Assembly: GCF_036327775.1 (NCBI RefSeq)
Contig: NZ_CP109598.1
Span: forward strand, 6,553,501 to 6,617,500
Direction of reading: 5' to 3'
From: Streptomyces sp. NBC_01498
GTDB lineage: Bacteria; Actinomycetota; Actinomycetes; Streptomycetales; Streptomycetaceae
DNA length: 64,000 nt
A model generated the notes under the pieces. It was given only the letters and a program-made list of their open reading frames with translations. It made no database searches and had not been told where the DNA came from. Below, piece by piece: positions 8,363 to 16,297 of the stretch (position 1 is the first letter of the stretch; every line of letters starts with the position of its first letter). A program made the position numbers and the translations under genes.

Positions 8363-9026
8363 CGCGCGCCGACGCCGAACGCAACCGTGACCGCATCCTG
8401 GCCGCGGCGCGCTGCCTCCTCGCCACCGAAGGGCTGGGCGTGTCCATGGCGTCCGTCGCCCGCGAGGCCGGCGTCGGCAAGGCCACCCTCTCCCGCCGGT
8501 TCGCCAACCGCGACGCGCTCGTCAACGCGGTCTTCGCCGACCGCATGGACGCCTACGCCTCAGCCGTCACCGAGGCCCTGGCCGACCCCACCCCTGGCAC
8601 GGCTTCACCGGCTGCCTCACCGCCGTATGCGCCATGCAGGCCGCCGACCGCGGCTTCGCCGATGTCCTGACCATGACCTTCCCCGCCGCCCGAGCCCTGG
8701 AGAAGCGCCGGGCCGAGTCGTACGACGGCTTCCTCGAACTCATCGCCCGCGCCAAGGCCACCGGCCCCCTGCGCGAGGACTTCACCAGCCAGGACCTGGT
8801 CATCATGCTCATGGCCAACGTGGGCGTCATCAACGCCACCGGCGACGCCGCCCCCGACACCTGGCGGCGGCCGGCCGTCCACTTGCTCCGGGCGTACGCC
8901 ACCCCCGGCGCGCCCCTGCCTCCGCTGCCCGACGCGCCCGCGTCCATGGCTCTCTACCGCGCCATGGTCCGCCTGCCCGCCTGCCCGCCTGCCCGCCTGC
9001 CCGCCTGCCCGCCTGCCCGCCGGTGA
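8362..9026 (+). pseudogene. TetR-family regulator, start lost and frameshifted
   Basis: Clear TetR helix-turn-helix sequence (DAERNRDRILAAARCLLA, VAREAGVGKATLSRRFANRD) begins near 8362. No in-frame start precedes it: a stop is at 8329 and only non-start codons follow. Near 8590-8600 the frame shifts by one base. Restoring one C in the run ACCCCTGG rejoins ADPTP to WHGFTGCLTAV, and the ligand-binding domain then continues to 9026. The C terminus is an 8-bp repeat translated as LPACPPAR units. Two independent lesions make a functional product unlikely. Confidence 0.75.
8971..9018. repeat. 8-bp tandem repeat GCCTGCCC, six exact copies
   Basis: Six perfect head-to-tail copies at the 3' end of the TetR remnant. 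The unit length is not a multiple of three, so changes in copy number would shift the frame of the C terminus. Confidence 0.95.
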
Positions 9027-9071
9027 CGCCTGATCCGGGAGCCCGTGGGGCCGGCGGGGCCGGACCGTGCC

Positions 9072-9653
9072 CTACCCGCCCTGCGGGCCCGGCTCGGCCG
9101 GCCCCGGCGTCCGGTCCGGCAGCTCCGCCGCCTCGCGCAGCGCGGCGAACTCCCGCGCCATCGTCTCCGCCGTCCAGTGCGCGTTCAGCCCGCTCGGATT
9201 GGGCAGCGCCCAGATCCGGGTCGCGCCGATCGTGTGCTCCTGCGGGCCGATGGCCGCCCGGCGATCGCCGAAGGCCACCCGGTACGCGGTGATGCCGACG
9301 ACCGCCAGCCAGCGGGGCCGCAGCCGCTCCGCCTTCGCCACCAGGATCCGGCCGCCCTCGCGGAACTCCTCGTCGCTCAGCTCGTCCGCCCGCGCCGTCG
9401 CCCGCGCCACGACGTTGGTGATGCCCAGACCGTACGCCGTCAGCTCCCCCTGCTCGGCGGGCGCCAGACGCCTCGGAGTGAAGCCCGAGAGGGCCAGCAC
9501 CGGCCAGAACCGGTTGCCCGGCCGGGCGAAGTGATGGCCCGTCGCCGCCGACATCAGCCCCGGGTTGATCCCGCAGAAGAGCACCCCGAGCCCCGCCGCG
9601 ACCACGTCGGGAATGACCCGGTCACGGGCGGCGGCCAGTTCCTCGGGCCTCAC
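9072..9653 (-). CDS. mug: G/U mismatch-specific DNA glycosylase (Mug/TDG family)
   Basis: 193 residues, one uracil-DNA-glycosylase fold domain. It carries the family 2 motif GINPGL at about residue 28 and the minor-groove loop NPSGLNAHW near residue 150. It removes uracil or thymine opposite G to start base-excision repair. GTG 9653 lies eleven bases after the purB stop, with its GAGGG site in the purB terminus, so the two genes are probably co-transcribed. Confidence 0.9.
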   Translation of the reverse strand: MRPEELAAARDRVIPDVVAAGLGVLFCGINPGLMSAATGHHFARPGNRFWPVLALSGFTPRRLAPAEQGELTAYGLGITNVVARATARADELSDEEFREGGRILVAKAERLRPRWLAVVGITAYRVAFGDRRAAIGPQEHTIGATRIWALPNPSGLNAHWTAETMAREFAALREAAELPDRTPGPAEPGPQGG

Positions 9654-9663
9654 CGCGCCGCCC

Positions 9664-11106
9664 TCAGAGGATCGAACCGGGCGTGTAACCGGCGGCCTCG
9701 GGGTGCCGCTTCACCAGCTCCTCGATCCGGGCCACCACGGCGGCGACCTGCTCGCCCGCGGCGCCGGTGAACGACAGCTTGTCGGCCATCAGCGCGTCCA
9801 GCCCCTCCCGGTCCAGCGGCATCCGCTCGTCGGCCGCCAGCTTGTCCAGCAGCTCGTTGCGCTCCGCGCCCCGCTCCCGCATCGCCAGCGCGGAGGCCAC
9901 GGCGTGCTCCTTGATGACCTCGTGCGCGGCCTCCCGGCCGACCCCCGCGCGGACGGCCGCCATCAGCACCTTCGTCGTCGCCAGGAACGGCAGATACCGG
10001 TCCAGCTCGCGCGCCACGACCGCCGGGAACGCGCCGAACTCGTCCAGCACCGTCAGGAACGTCTCCAGCAGCCCGTCGAACGCGAAGAACGCGTCCGGCA
10101 GGGCCACCCGCCGGACCACGGAGCACGACACGTCGCCCTCGTTCCACTGGTCGCCCGCCAGCTCGCCGGTCATCGACGCGTAACCGCGCAGGATCACCAT
10201 CAGCCCGTTGACGCGCTCGCAGGAGCGGGTGTTCATCTTGTGCGGCATCGCCGACGAGCCCACCTGGCCCGGCTTGAACCCCTCGGTCACCAGCTCGTGC
10301 CCGGCCATCAGCCGGATCGTCTTCGCCACCGACGAGGGGCCCGCCGCCAGCTGCACCAGCGCCGTCACCACGTCGTAGTCCAGCGACCGCGGATACACCT
10401 GGCCGACCGACACGAAGGCGTGCCCGAACCCGAGATGCCCCGCGATCCGGCCCTCCAGCTCAGCGAGCCGCGCCGCGTCCCCGCCCAGCAGGTCCAGCAT
10501 GTCCTGCGCCGTGCCGACCGGGCCCTTGATACCCCGCAGCGGATACCGCGCGAGCAGGTCCTCCAGCCGGGCGTAAGCGACCAGCAGTTCGTCGGCGGCC
10601 GTCGCGAAACGCTTGCCGAGGGTCGTCGCCTGCGCGGCGACATTGTGCGAGCGGCCCGCCACGACCAGCTCCGCGTACTCCCCGGCGAGCTTCCCGAGGC
10701 GCGCGAGGACCGCCACCGTACGGTCGCGCATCAGCTCCAGCGACAGCCGGACCTGCAACTGCTCGACGTTCTCCGTCAGATCGCGCGAGGTCATGCCCTT
10801 GTGGACCTGCTCGTGGCCCGCCAGCGCGTTGAACTCCTCGATCCGCGCCTTCACATCGTGGCGGGTGACCTTCTCACGCTCGGCGATCGACGCCAGATCG
10901 ACCTGGTCCAGCACCCGCTCGTAGTCGGCGATCGCGGACTCCGGCACCTCCACACCGAGATCCCGCTGCGCCCGCAGCACGGCGAGCCACAGCTGCCGCT
11001 CCAGCCGCACCTTCTGCTCGGGGGACCAGAGCACGGCCAGCTCCGCCGAGGCGTAGCGGCCGGCGAGGACATTGGGGATACGGGGCTTCACAGACGCAGC
11101 AGTCAC
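9664..11106 (-). CDS. purB: Adenylosuccinate lyase
   Basis: 480 residues, fumarase/aspartase superfamily. It has the signature GSSAMPHKMN, the catalytic-region GMTSRDLTENV and AGRSHNVAAQATT. It cleaves adenylosuccinate to AMP and SAICAR to AICAR in purine synthesis; active as a tetramer in the cytoplasm. GTG at 11106 is used, with no strong ribosome site visible. A 6-6-6 inverted repeat lies about 50 bases upstream. Confidence 0.95.
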   Translation of the reverse strand: MTAASVKPRIPNVLAGRYASAELAVLWSPEQKVRLERQLWLAVLRAQRDLGVEVPESAIADYERVLDQVDLASIAEREKVTRHDVKARIEEFNALAGHEQVHKGMTSRDLTENVEQLQVRLSLELMRDRTVAVLARLGKLAGEYAELVVAGRSHNVAAQATTLGKRFATAADELLVAYARLEDLLARYPLRGIKGPVGTAQDMLDLLGGDAARLAELEGRIAGHLGFGHAFVSVGQVYPRSLDYDVVTALVQLAAGPSSVAKTIRLMAGHELVTEGFKPGQVGSSAMPHKMNTRSCERVNGLMVILRGYASMTGELAGDQWNEGDVSCSVVRRVALPDAFFAFDGLLETFLTVLDEFGAFPAVVARELDRYLPFLATTKVLMAAVRAGVGREAAHEVIKEHAVASALAMRERGAERNELLDKLAADERMPLDREGLDALMADKLSFTGAAGEQVAAVVARIEELVKRHPEAAGYTPGSIL

Positions 11107-11155
11107 GTGAGGGGATTCTACGTGGCGGATCCCCCAGGTCCGCGCCCCGCCCTCG

Positions 11156-11173
11156 TTCGTACGTTGCTACGAA
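11156..11173. promoter_or_regulatory. Inverted repeat upstream of purB
   Basis: TTCGTA-CGTTGC-TACGAA is a perfect 6-bp inverted repeat with six-base spacing, in the 87-base gap between the SGNH hydrolase stop and purB. It may be an operator; the regulator is unknown. Confidence 0.4.
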
Positions 11174-11193
11174 GGAAGGTGACCGCGTACGCG

Positions 11194-12000
11194 CTACGCC
11201 CGCTCCCGCCGCAGGCCCGCGTCGCCCGGCAGCGGCTCGTACGGCAGCAGCTCCGGACGCTTCGGCGGGCGGCCGTCCCCCGACGAGCGGCCCGTCAGCC
11301 GGCGGGCGATCCACGGGCCGAGGTGCTGCCGGGCGAACCGCGCGTCCCCGGTGCGCCGCATCAGCCAGCCCACCGGCAGACCGGGCGCCAGGTCCGCGCG
11401 CCAGTCGTCCGCCGGTTCGAGGCCCAGTGCCTGCCAGACGGCCTCCGCGACCCGGCGGTGGCCGTCGGCGGTCAGATGCAGCCGGTCCACGTCCCACATG
11501 CGCTGCTCGCCGAGCACCGGCGCCCCGTACAGGTCGACCACCAGCGCGTCGTGCCGGGCGGCCAGTTCGTCGATGAAGGAGAAGAGACTCTCCCAGCGGT
11601 GCCGGAAACGTTCCACCACCGCGCCGCGCCGCGCCGGGCTGCGCATCAGGACCAGTCGCCCGCACGTCGGCGCCAGGCGCTCCACCGACTCCTCCAGCTG
11701 CCCGAACACCCGCGCGGCGTCGTAGCGGGGCCGCAGGGTGTCGTTCAGTCCGCCGACCAGGGTCACCACGTCCGCCCGCATCGCGGCGGCGGTGTCCACC
11801 TGTTCGTCGAGGATCTGGCCGATGAGCTTGCCGCGCACGGCGAGATTGGCGTAACGGAAGCCGGGTGTCCGCCCGGCGAGGCGGGCGGCGAGCAGATCGG
11901 CCCAGCCCCGGTACGAGCCGTCCGGCTGGAGGTCCGACATGCCCTCCGTGAACGAGTCTCCGACGGCGACCAGACTGGTGTACGAGGGGGTCATCTCCAT
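11194..12000 (-). CDS. SGNH/GDSL-family hydrolase
   Basis: 268 residues. Block I VAVGDSFTEG supplies the catalytic Ser and Gly; the Asn block reads LVGGLND; the C-terminal DRLHLTADGH provides the Asp/His pair. No signal peptide is seen, so it is probably a cytoplasmic esterase or lipase-like enzyme of unknown substrate. A Pro/Arg-rich tail of about 50 residues follows the catalytic domain. The ATG at 12000 is chosen; a second Met two codons later is equally possible. Confidence 0.85.
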   Translation of the reverse strand: MEMTPSYTSLVAVGDSFTEGMSDLQPDGSYRGWADLLAARLAGRTPGFRYANLAVRGKLIGQILDEQVDTAAAMRADVVTLVGGLNDTLRPRYDAARVFGQLEESVERLAPTCGRLVLMRSPARRGAVVERFRHRWESLFSFIDELAARHDALVVDLYGAPVLGEQRMWDVDRLHLTADGHRRVAEAVWQALGLEPADDWRADLAPGLPVGWLMRRTGDARFARQHLGPWIARRLTGRSSGDGRPPKRPELLPYEPLPGDAGLRRERA

Positions 12001-12047
12001 GGCGCCGTCGATCGTATCGCGGCCCCGCCGGCCTCCCCGGACCGGCC

Positions 12048-13070
12048 TCAACTGCCCCGCGAATGCCGCCCGACCAGCTCGCGCAGCACGTCCTCCATCG
12101 TCACCAGACCCTCCAGCCTGCCGTCCTCGTCCTGCACGGCGGCCAGATGCGTACGGCTGCGGCGCATCGCCGTCAGCACGTCGTCCATCGGAGTGGCCGC
12201 CCGCACCTGGGCGATCGCCCGCATGTCGGTCAGCGGGAACCCCTCGTCGCGCGGCATCGCGTCCAGGGCGTCCTTCACATGCAGATAGCCGAGGATGCGC
12301 CGGGCCTCGTCCACCACCGGGAAACGGGAGAAACCGGACTCCGCCGCCAGCGCCTCCAGCTCCACGGGCGTGGTCCCCAGCCGCGCCGTCACCACCCGCT
12401 CCAGCGGCATCACCACGTCCCGCACCGGCCTGCGGCCCAGCTCCAGCGCGTCGTGCAGCCGTTCGGCGGCCCGGTCGTCCAGGAGCCCCGCGTCGCCCGC
12501 GTCGGTCACCATCCGAGCCAGCTCCACCTGGGAGAAGGCCGCCGACACCTCGTCCTTGGTCTCCACGCGCAGCAGCCTCAGCAGCGCGTTGGCGAACGCG
12601 TTGACCGTGAAGATCACCGGCCGCAGCGCCCGCGCCAGCGCCACCAGCGCCGGGCCGAGGAACAGCGCGGTACGCACCGGTTCGGCCAGGGCGATGTTCT
12701 TCGGCACCATCTCGCCCAGCAGCATGTGCAGATAGGTGGCGGCGGCGAGCGCGATGACGAACGAGATCGGGTGCACCGCCCCGTGGGGCACCCCCACCGC
12801 CTCGAAGACGGGTTCCAGCAGATGCGCGATGGCCGGTTCGGCGACGATGCCCAGCACCAGCGTGCACAGCGTGATGCCGAGCTGGGCGGTGGCGAGCATC
12901 GCCGACACGTGCTGGAGGCCCCACAGGACGCGGCGCGCACGCCGGTCGCCGTCCTCGGCGATCGGCTCGATCTGGCTGCGCCGCACCGAGACCAGCGCGA
13001 ACTCGGCCCCGACGAAGAAGCCGTTCACCACCAGGGTCAGCAGTCCGACGAACAGTTGGACGACGGTCAT
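12048..13070 (-). CDS. CNNM/HlyC-CorC family membrane protein with CBS pair (short form)
   Basis: 340 residues. An N-terminal DUF21/CNNM transmembrane domain (residues ~1-180, with LGEMVPKNIALAEP) precedes two CBS domains (~200-335). The protein ends right after CBS2 and lacks the CorC/HlyC C-terminal domain that its upstream partner has. The family is linked to Mg/Co homeostasis. Its ATG overlaps the upstream TGA (ATGA), so the two genes are translationally coupled and may form a heteromer. Confidence 0.88.
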   Translation of the reverse strand: MTVVQLFVGLLTLVVNGFFVGAEFALVSVRRSQIEPIAEDGDRRARRVLWGLQHVSAMLATAQLGITLCTLVLGIVAEPAIAHLLEPVFEAVGVPHGAVHPISFVIALAAATYLHMLLGEMVPKNIALAEPVRTALFLGPALVALARALRPVIFTVNAFANALLRLLRVETKDEVSAAFSQVELARMVTDAGDAGLLDDRAAERLHDALELGRRPVRDVVMPLERVVTARLGTTPVELEALAAESGFSRFPVVDEARRILGYLHVKDALDAMPRDEGFPLTDMRAIAQVRAATPMDDVLTAMRRSRTHLAAVQDEDGRLEGLVTMEDVLRELVGRHSRGS

Positions 13071-14470
13071 CGTCGCGGCCTCCCGCCGTGGTCGTGGCCG
13101 TCGCGGTTCTCCGCGCCTCCGGCGTCCTTGCCGTTCACGGTGCCCCCGTCGTCCTCGTCGGCCGTCGGGAGCGGCGCGTGCAGCAGGACACGGGCGGCCC
13201 GCCGCCCCGACGCGTCGACCACGTCCACCCGCCAGCCGCCCAGGCCGACCCGGTCGCCCTCGACGGGAATCCGCCCGAGCTCCGTGGCCACCAGACCGGC
13301 CAGCGTCTCGTACGGCCCTTCGGGCGCCCGCAGCCCGATCGCCCACAGCTGGTCGAACCGGGTGCCGCCGTCGGCCGACCACAGCTCCCGGCCGTCGGCG
13401 TCCTCCCCGGCCCGCGCCAGGTCCGACGTCTCGTGCGGGTCGTGCTCGTCGCGCACCTCGCCGACGACCTCCTCCACGATGTCCTCCAGCGTCACCACCC
13501 CGGCCGTGCCGCCGTACTCGTCGATCACGACCGCCATCGTGCGGTTGTCGGAGAGCCGGTCCAGCAGCCGGTCCACGGTCAGCGACTCCGGGACGAGCAG
13601 GGGGTCGCGCATCACCTCGGCCACGCCCGTACCGACCCGGCGCCCGTCCGGGACGGCCAGCACGTCCTTGATGTGGGCGACCCCCACGACGGCGTCCAGG
13701 CTGTCGCGGTAGACGGGGAAGCGGGAGAGCCCGGTGGCGCGGGTGGCGTTCGCGACGTCCTCGGCCGTGGCCCGTACGTCGAGCGCGGTGACCTGGACCC
13801 GGGGCGTCATCACGTTCTCGGCGGTCAGCTCGGCGAGATTGAGGGTCCGGACGAACAGTTCGGCGGTGTCCGGCTCCAGCGTCCCCTCCTTGGCGGAGTG
13901 CCGGGCGAGGGCGATCAGCTCCTGGGGGCTGCGGGTGGAGGCCAGCTCCTCGGTGGGCTCCAGGCCCAGCCGGCGCACCAGCCGGTTCGCCGTGTTGTTG
14001 AGATGGCCGATGAACGGCCGGAAGGCCGCGGTGAACAGGCGCTGCGGTGTGGCGACGACCTTGGCGACCGCCAGCGGCGAGGAGATGGCCCAGTTCTTCG
14101 GGACCAGCTCGCCGACCACCATCAGGACCACCGTCGACAGCGCCGTACCGATGACCAGGGCCAGCGACGACGCCACCGACGGGGAGAAGCCGATCGCCTC
14201 GACGGGCCCCCGGATGAGTTTCGCGACGGACGGCTCGGCGAGCATGCCGACCACCAGATTGGTCACGGTGATGCCCAACTGGGCGCCGGAGAGCTGGAAG
14301 GTGAGGCTCCGTACGGCCTTCATGGCGCCGGCCGCGCCGCGCTCACCGTTGTCCACGGCCCGTTCGAGCTCGGCGCGCTCGACGGTCGTCAGTGAGAACT
14401 CGGCCGCGACGAACGCCCCGCAGGCCAGCGCGAGCAGCACCGCCACCAGGAGCAGGAGCACTTCGGTCAT
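13067..14470 (-). CDS. CNNM/HlyC-CorC family membrane protein with CBS pair and CorC domain
   Basis: 467 residues: four-helix CNNM domain (VVGELVPKNWAISSP at ~115-130), two CBS domains (~215-340) and a C-terminal CorC/HlyC domain (WSADGGTRFDQLWAIG onward, ~370-440). It is probably a divalent-cation transporter or its regulator, with nucleotide sensing by the CBS pair. GGAGGTGA lies five bases before the ATG. It is first gene of a two-gene unit with the short paralogue. Confidence 0.9.
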   Translation of the reverse strand: MTEVLLLLVAVLLALACGAFVAAEFSLTTVERAELERAVDNGERGAAGAMKAVRSLTFQLSGAQLGITVTNLVVGMLAEPSVAKLIRGPVEAIGFSPSVASSLALVIGTALSTVVLMVVGELVPKNWAISSPLAVAKVVATPQRLFTAAFRPFIGHLNNTANRLVRRLGLEPTEELASTRSPQELIALARHSAKEGTLEPDTAELFVRTLNLAELTAENVMTPRVQVTALDVRATAEDVANATRATGLSRFPVYRDSLDAVVGVAHIKDVLAVPDGRRVGTGVAEVMRDPLLVPESLTVDRLLDRLSDNRTMAVVIDEYGGTAGVVTLEDIVEEVVGEVRDEHDPHETSDLARAGEDADGRELWSADGGTRFDQLWAIGLRAPEGPYETLAGLVATELGRIPVEGDRVGLGGWRVDVVDASGRRAARVLLHAPLPTADEDDGGTVNGKDAGGAENRDGHDHGGRPRR

Positions 14471-14774
14471 CGGGTCACCTCCGTCCCATGATCGGTCGCG
14501 GGACGGCGGCCCGCGCGGTGTCCGCCGCTGTCGGTGGGGCCGCCGCCGTCGGGGCCGACGAGGCTCCGGCCGGGCACGGTCGTACGGGGAGGGCCACCCA
14601 TCGGCGGACGCTCACCCCTCTCGGTCGGCGGGGGAGCCGGGCGTCCCCCGGGGCGAACGGCCCGAGCCGGGGCCGTACGGACAGCGCGCGGTGCTGCTCG
14701 TGGTGTCGGCACACGGGCGAACCCGGCGGCGGCGCACGCCGTCGGAACGCACTCCCGCCCGGCACGCTGCCCTC
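14471..14774. other. Intergenic region, no gene seen
   Basis: About 300 bases upstream of the CNNM pair. No frame has family-like content; the stretch should hold the CNNM promoter and any terminator of the STAS gene. Confidence 0.5.
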
Positions 14775-15173
14775 TCAGGAATGCTCCCCGCCCGGCACGT
14801 CCTGCTGACCGTCGTCGGACATGTCCTCGGTGCCGGCCGGCGGGTAGGTGAGATGGTCCAGCGTGCCGGTCACCCGCAGGATGCGTTCCAGCGAGGCGGC
14901 CCGCCCGTCCAGATGCAGCCGCACCCCCGCCGCGCCGGTGACCCGGCGCACGGCCAGCAGCATGGCCAGCCCCATGGAGTCGCAGGTGACCAACCGGGAG
15001 CAGTCCAGCCGCAGATGGCGCGCGGCCGGGTGCAGGGTGAGCTGCCGCTCGGCCTCGTCGAGCAGCCGGCGCGCGCTGTCGTAGTCCAGGTCGCCCACGA
15101 CGGCGACACACACGGTGTGCTCGTCACGCAGCGACGGGGTCAGCAGCAGACCGGCGGGCGGGATCGTCGTCAT
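14775..15173 (-). CDS. STAS-domain protein (anti-sigma factor antagonist type)
   Basis: 132 residues, a single STAS domain. VCVAVVGDLDYDSARRLLDEA is split here as VCVAVVGDLDYD and SARRLLDEA. The phosphorylation-site loop reads LVTCDSMGLAML, with Ser in the DSxGL position. Unphosphorylated STAS antagonists free a sigma factor by binding its anti-sigma kinase. The ATG overlaps the TGA of the cobalamin-binding gene (ATGA) and has its own GGAG. It is last of a three-gene coupled operon with a SpoIIE phosphatase, the enzyme type that dephosphorylates such proteins. Confidence 0.88.
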   Translation of the reverse strand: MTTIPPAGLLLTPSLRDEHTVCVAVVGDLDYDSARRLLDEAERQLTLHPAARHLRLDCSRLVTCDSMGLAMLLAVRRVTGAAGVRLHLDGRAASLERILRVTGTLDHLTYPPAGTEDMSDDGQQDVPGGEHS

Positions 15174-16297
15174 CGGCTTACTCCTGATCCGGATCGCGGG
15201 GCGGGCGCGGCCGGGTCGTCCAGCGCCTCGTGGGCGCGGTCGATCAGGCGGCAGGCGCGCGGGAAGTCCTTCAGCTCCGTCCGAAGCACGTCCAGGGTGG
15301 GCAGCAGCGAGGCCGCGGGAACGGAGCGGGCGGTCAGTATGCCCGCCGTCCAGGTGAGGAAGTCGGTGAAGAGCCGCTCGCAGTCGGTGTAGAGCGCGAC
15401 GGCGAGGAAGTCCACGATGTGGCCGAGGTCCTCGGCGGTGTGCTGGCGCTGCCGTTCCGTGTACGTCCGCATGGCGGGGAAACGGTCCTCCAGCCCGGTG
15501 AGGGCGGCCCGTACGAGCCGGACGGAGTCCCGCGACACCAGCGTGTACTCCTGGTCCGCGAGATGCGGCAGGTCGTCGATGGGCTGATGGCCGGTGAACG
15601 GCCGGGTCAGGGGTCTTTCCGCCAGCAGGTCGGCCGCGGCGCGGGCGTCGGGCGCCCACGCGTCGGCGCCGATCATCCCGGCGTAGCGCCCGTCGGCGCC
15701 GAAGGCCGCCCCGCCGGTCAGCACGGGGACGCCGACCGCCTGGCAGGCGGTGACGGCGGCGTGCGCGGCGGGCAGCCGGGTCGCCAGCGAACTGGACAGG
15801 GCGACGGCGTCGGGGCCCGTACGGTGCACATGCCCGATCAGATGCTGGGCGGGTACCTGCGCGCCGAGGTAGTCGACGTGCCAGCCGCGCAGCCGCAGCA
15901 CCTCGGCCAGCAGCCGGGCCGGCAGGGCGTGCCACTCGCCGTCGACGCAGGCGACGGTGATCCGGCCGCGCCGCTCGCCGCCGGCGGACGGGGTGTGCCG
16001 GGCCGCCAGGGCGGCGACGACCCGGTCGTTGATGGCCGTCGCCGCGTGCTCACGGGCCACGCTCATCCGGTTGGCGGCCCACTCCTGGCCCACCGTGCGC
16101 TGCACGGTGCCGATGACGTCGATCAGCAGGGACTCGTGGTCGGCCCCCGCGTCGTGGGCGCCGAGCACGACGCCGTACGCGGCGTGCTCGTCGCCCCGGG
16201 ACACGGCCTCCCACAAATCGTCCGCCAACCGGCGGAGGGCGGCCTCGTCGAACGGGGCCCGGAGGGTCGTTGCGTGGTGCGTCGTGGACGTACTCAT
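15170..16297 (-). CDS. Cobalamin-binding sensor protein with CarH-type Wx9EH motif
   Basis: 375 residues. Residues ~15-100 form a helical bundle ending in W73-AANRMSVAR-E83-H84, an exact match to the Wx9EH signature of CarH/LitR photoreceptors, where it caps the adenosyl group. Residues ~112-230 are a Rossmann-like B12 domain with E121-W-H123 (lower-ligand ExH motif), SSSL at 168-171 and GG at 195-196. The last ~130 residues are a helical domain I cannot assign (HTAEDLGHIVDFLAVALY, then LFTDFLTWTAG). There is no MerR DNA-binding domain. ATGA overlaps on both sides couple it to the SpoIIE phosphatase and the STAS protein, implying a sensor input to a partner switch. Confidence 0.85.
   Translation of the reverse strand: MSTSTTHHATTLRAPFDEAALRRLADDLWEAVSRGDEHAAYGVVLGAHDAGADHESLLIDVIGTVQRTVGQEWAANRMSVAREHAATAINDRVVAALAARHTPSAGGERRGRITVACVDGEWHALPARLLAEVLRLRGWHVDYLGAQVPAQHLIGHVHRTGPDAVALSSSLATRLPAAHAAVTACQAVGVPVLTGGAAFGADGRYAGMIGADAWAPDARAAADLLAERPLTRPFTGHQPIDDLPHLADQEYTLVSRDSVRLVRAALTGLEDRFPAMRTYTERQRQHTAEDLGHIVDFLAVALYTDCERLFTDFLTWTAGILTARSVPAASLLPTLDVLRTELKDFPRACRLIDRAHEALDDPAAPAPRSGSGVSR

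Noticed and set aside
9565..12288. Long plus-strand open frame (~900 codons) opposite mug, purB and the SGNH gene
   Set aside because: Composition is typical of antisense GC-rich frames (Arg/His/Gln/Pro-rich, no domains), and it covers clear genes on the other strand.
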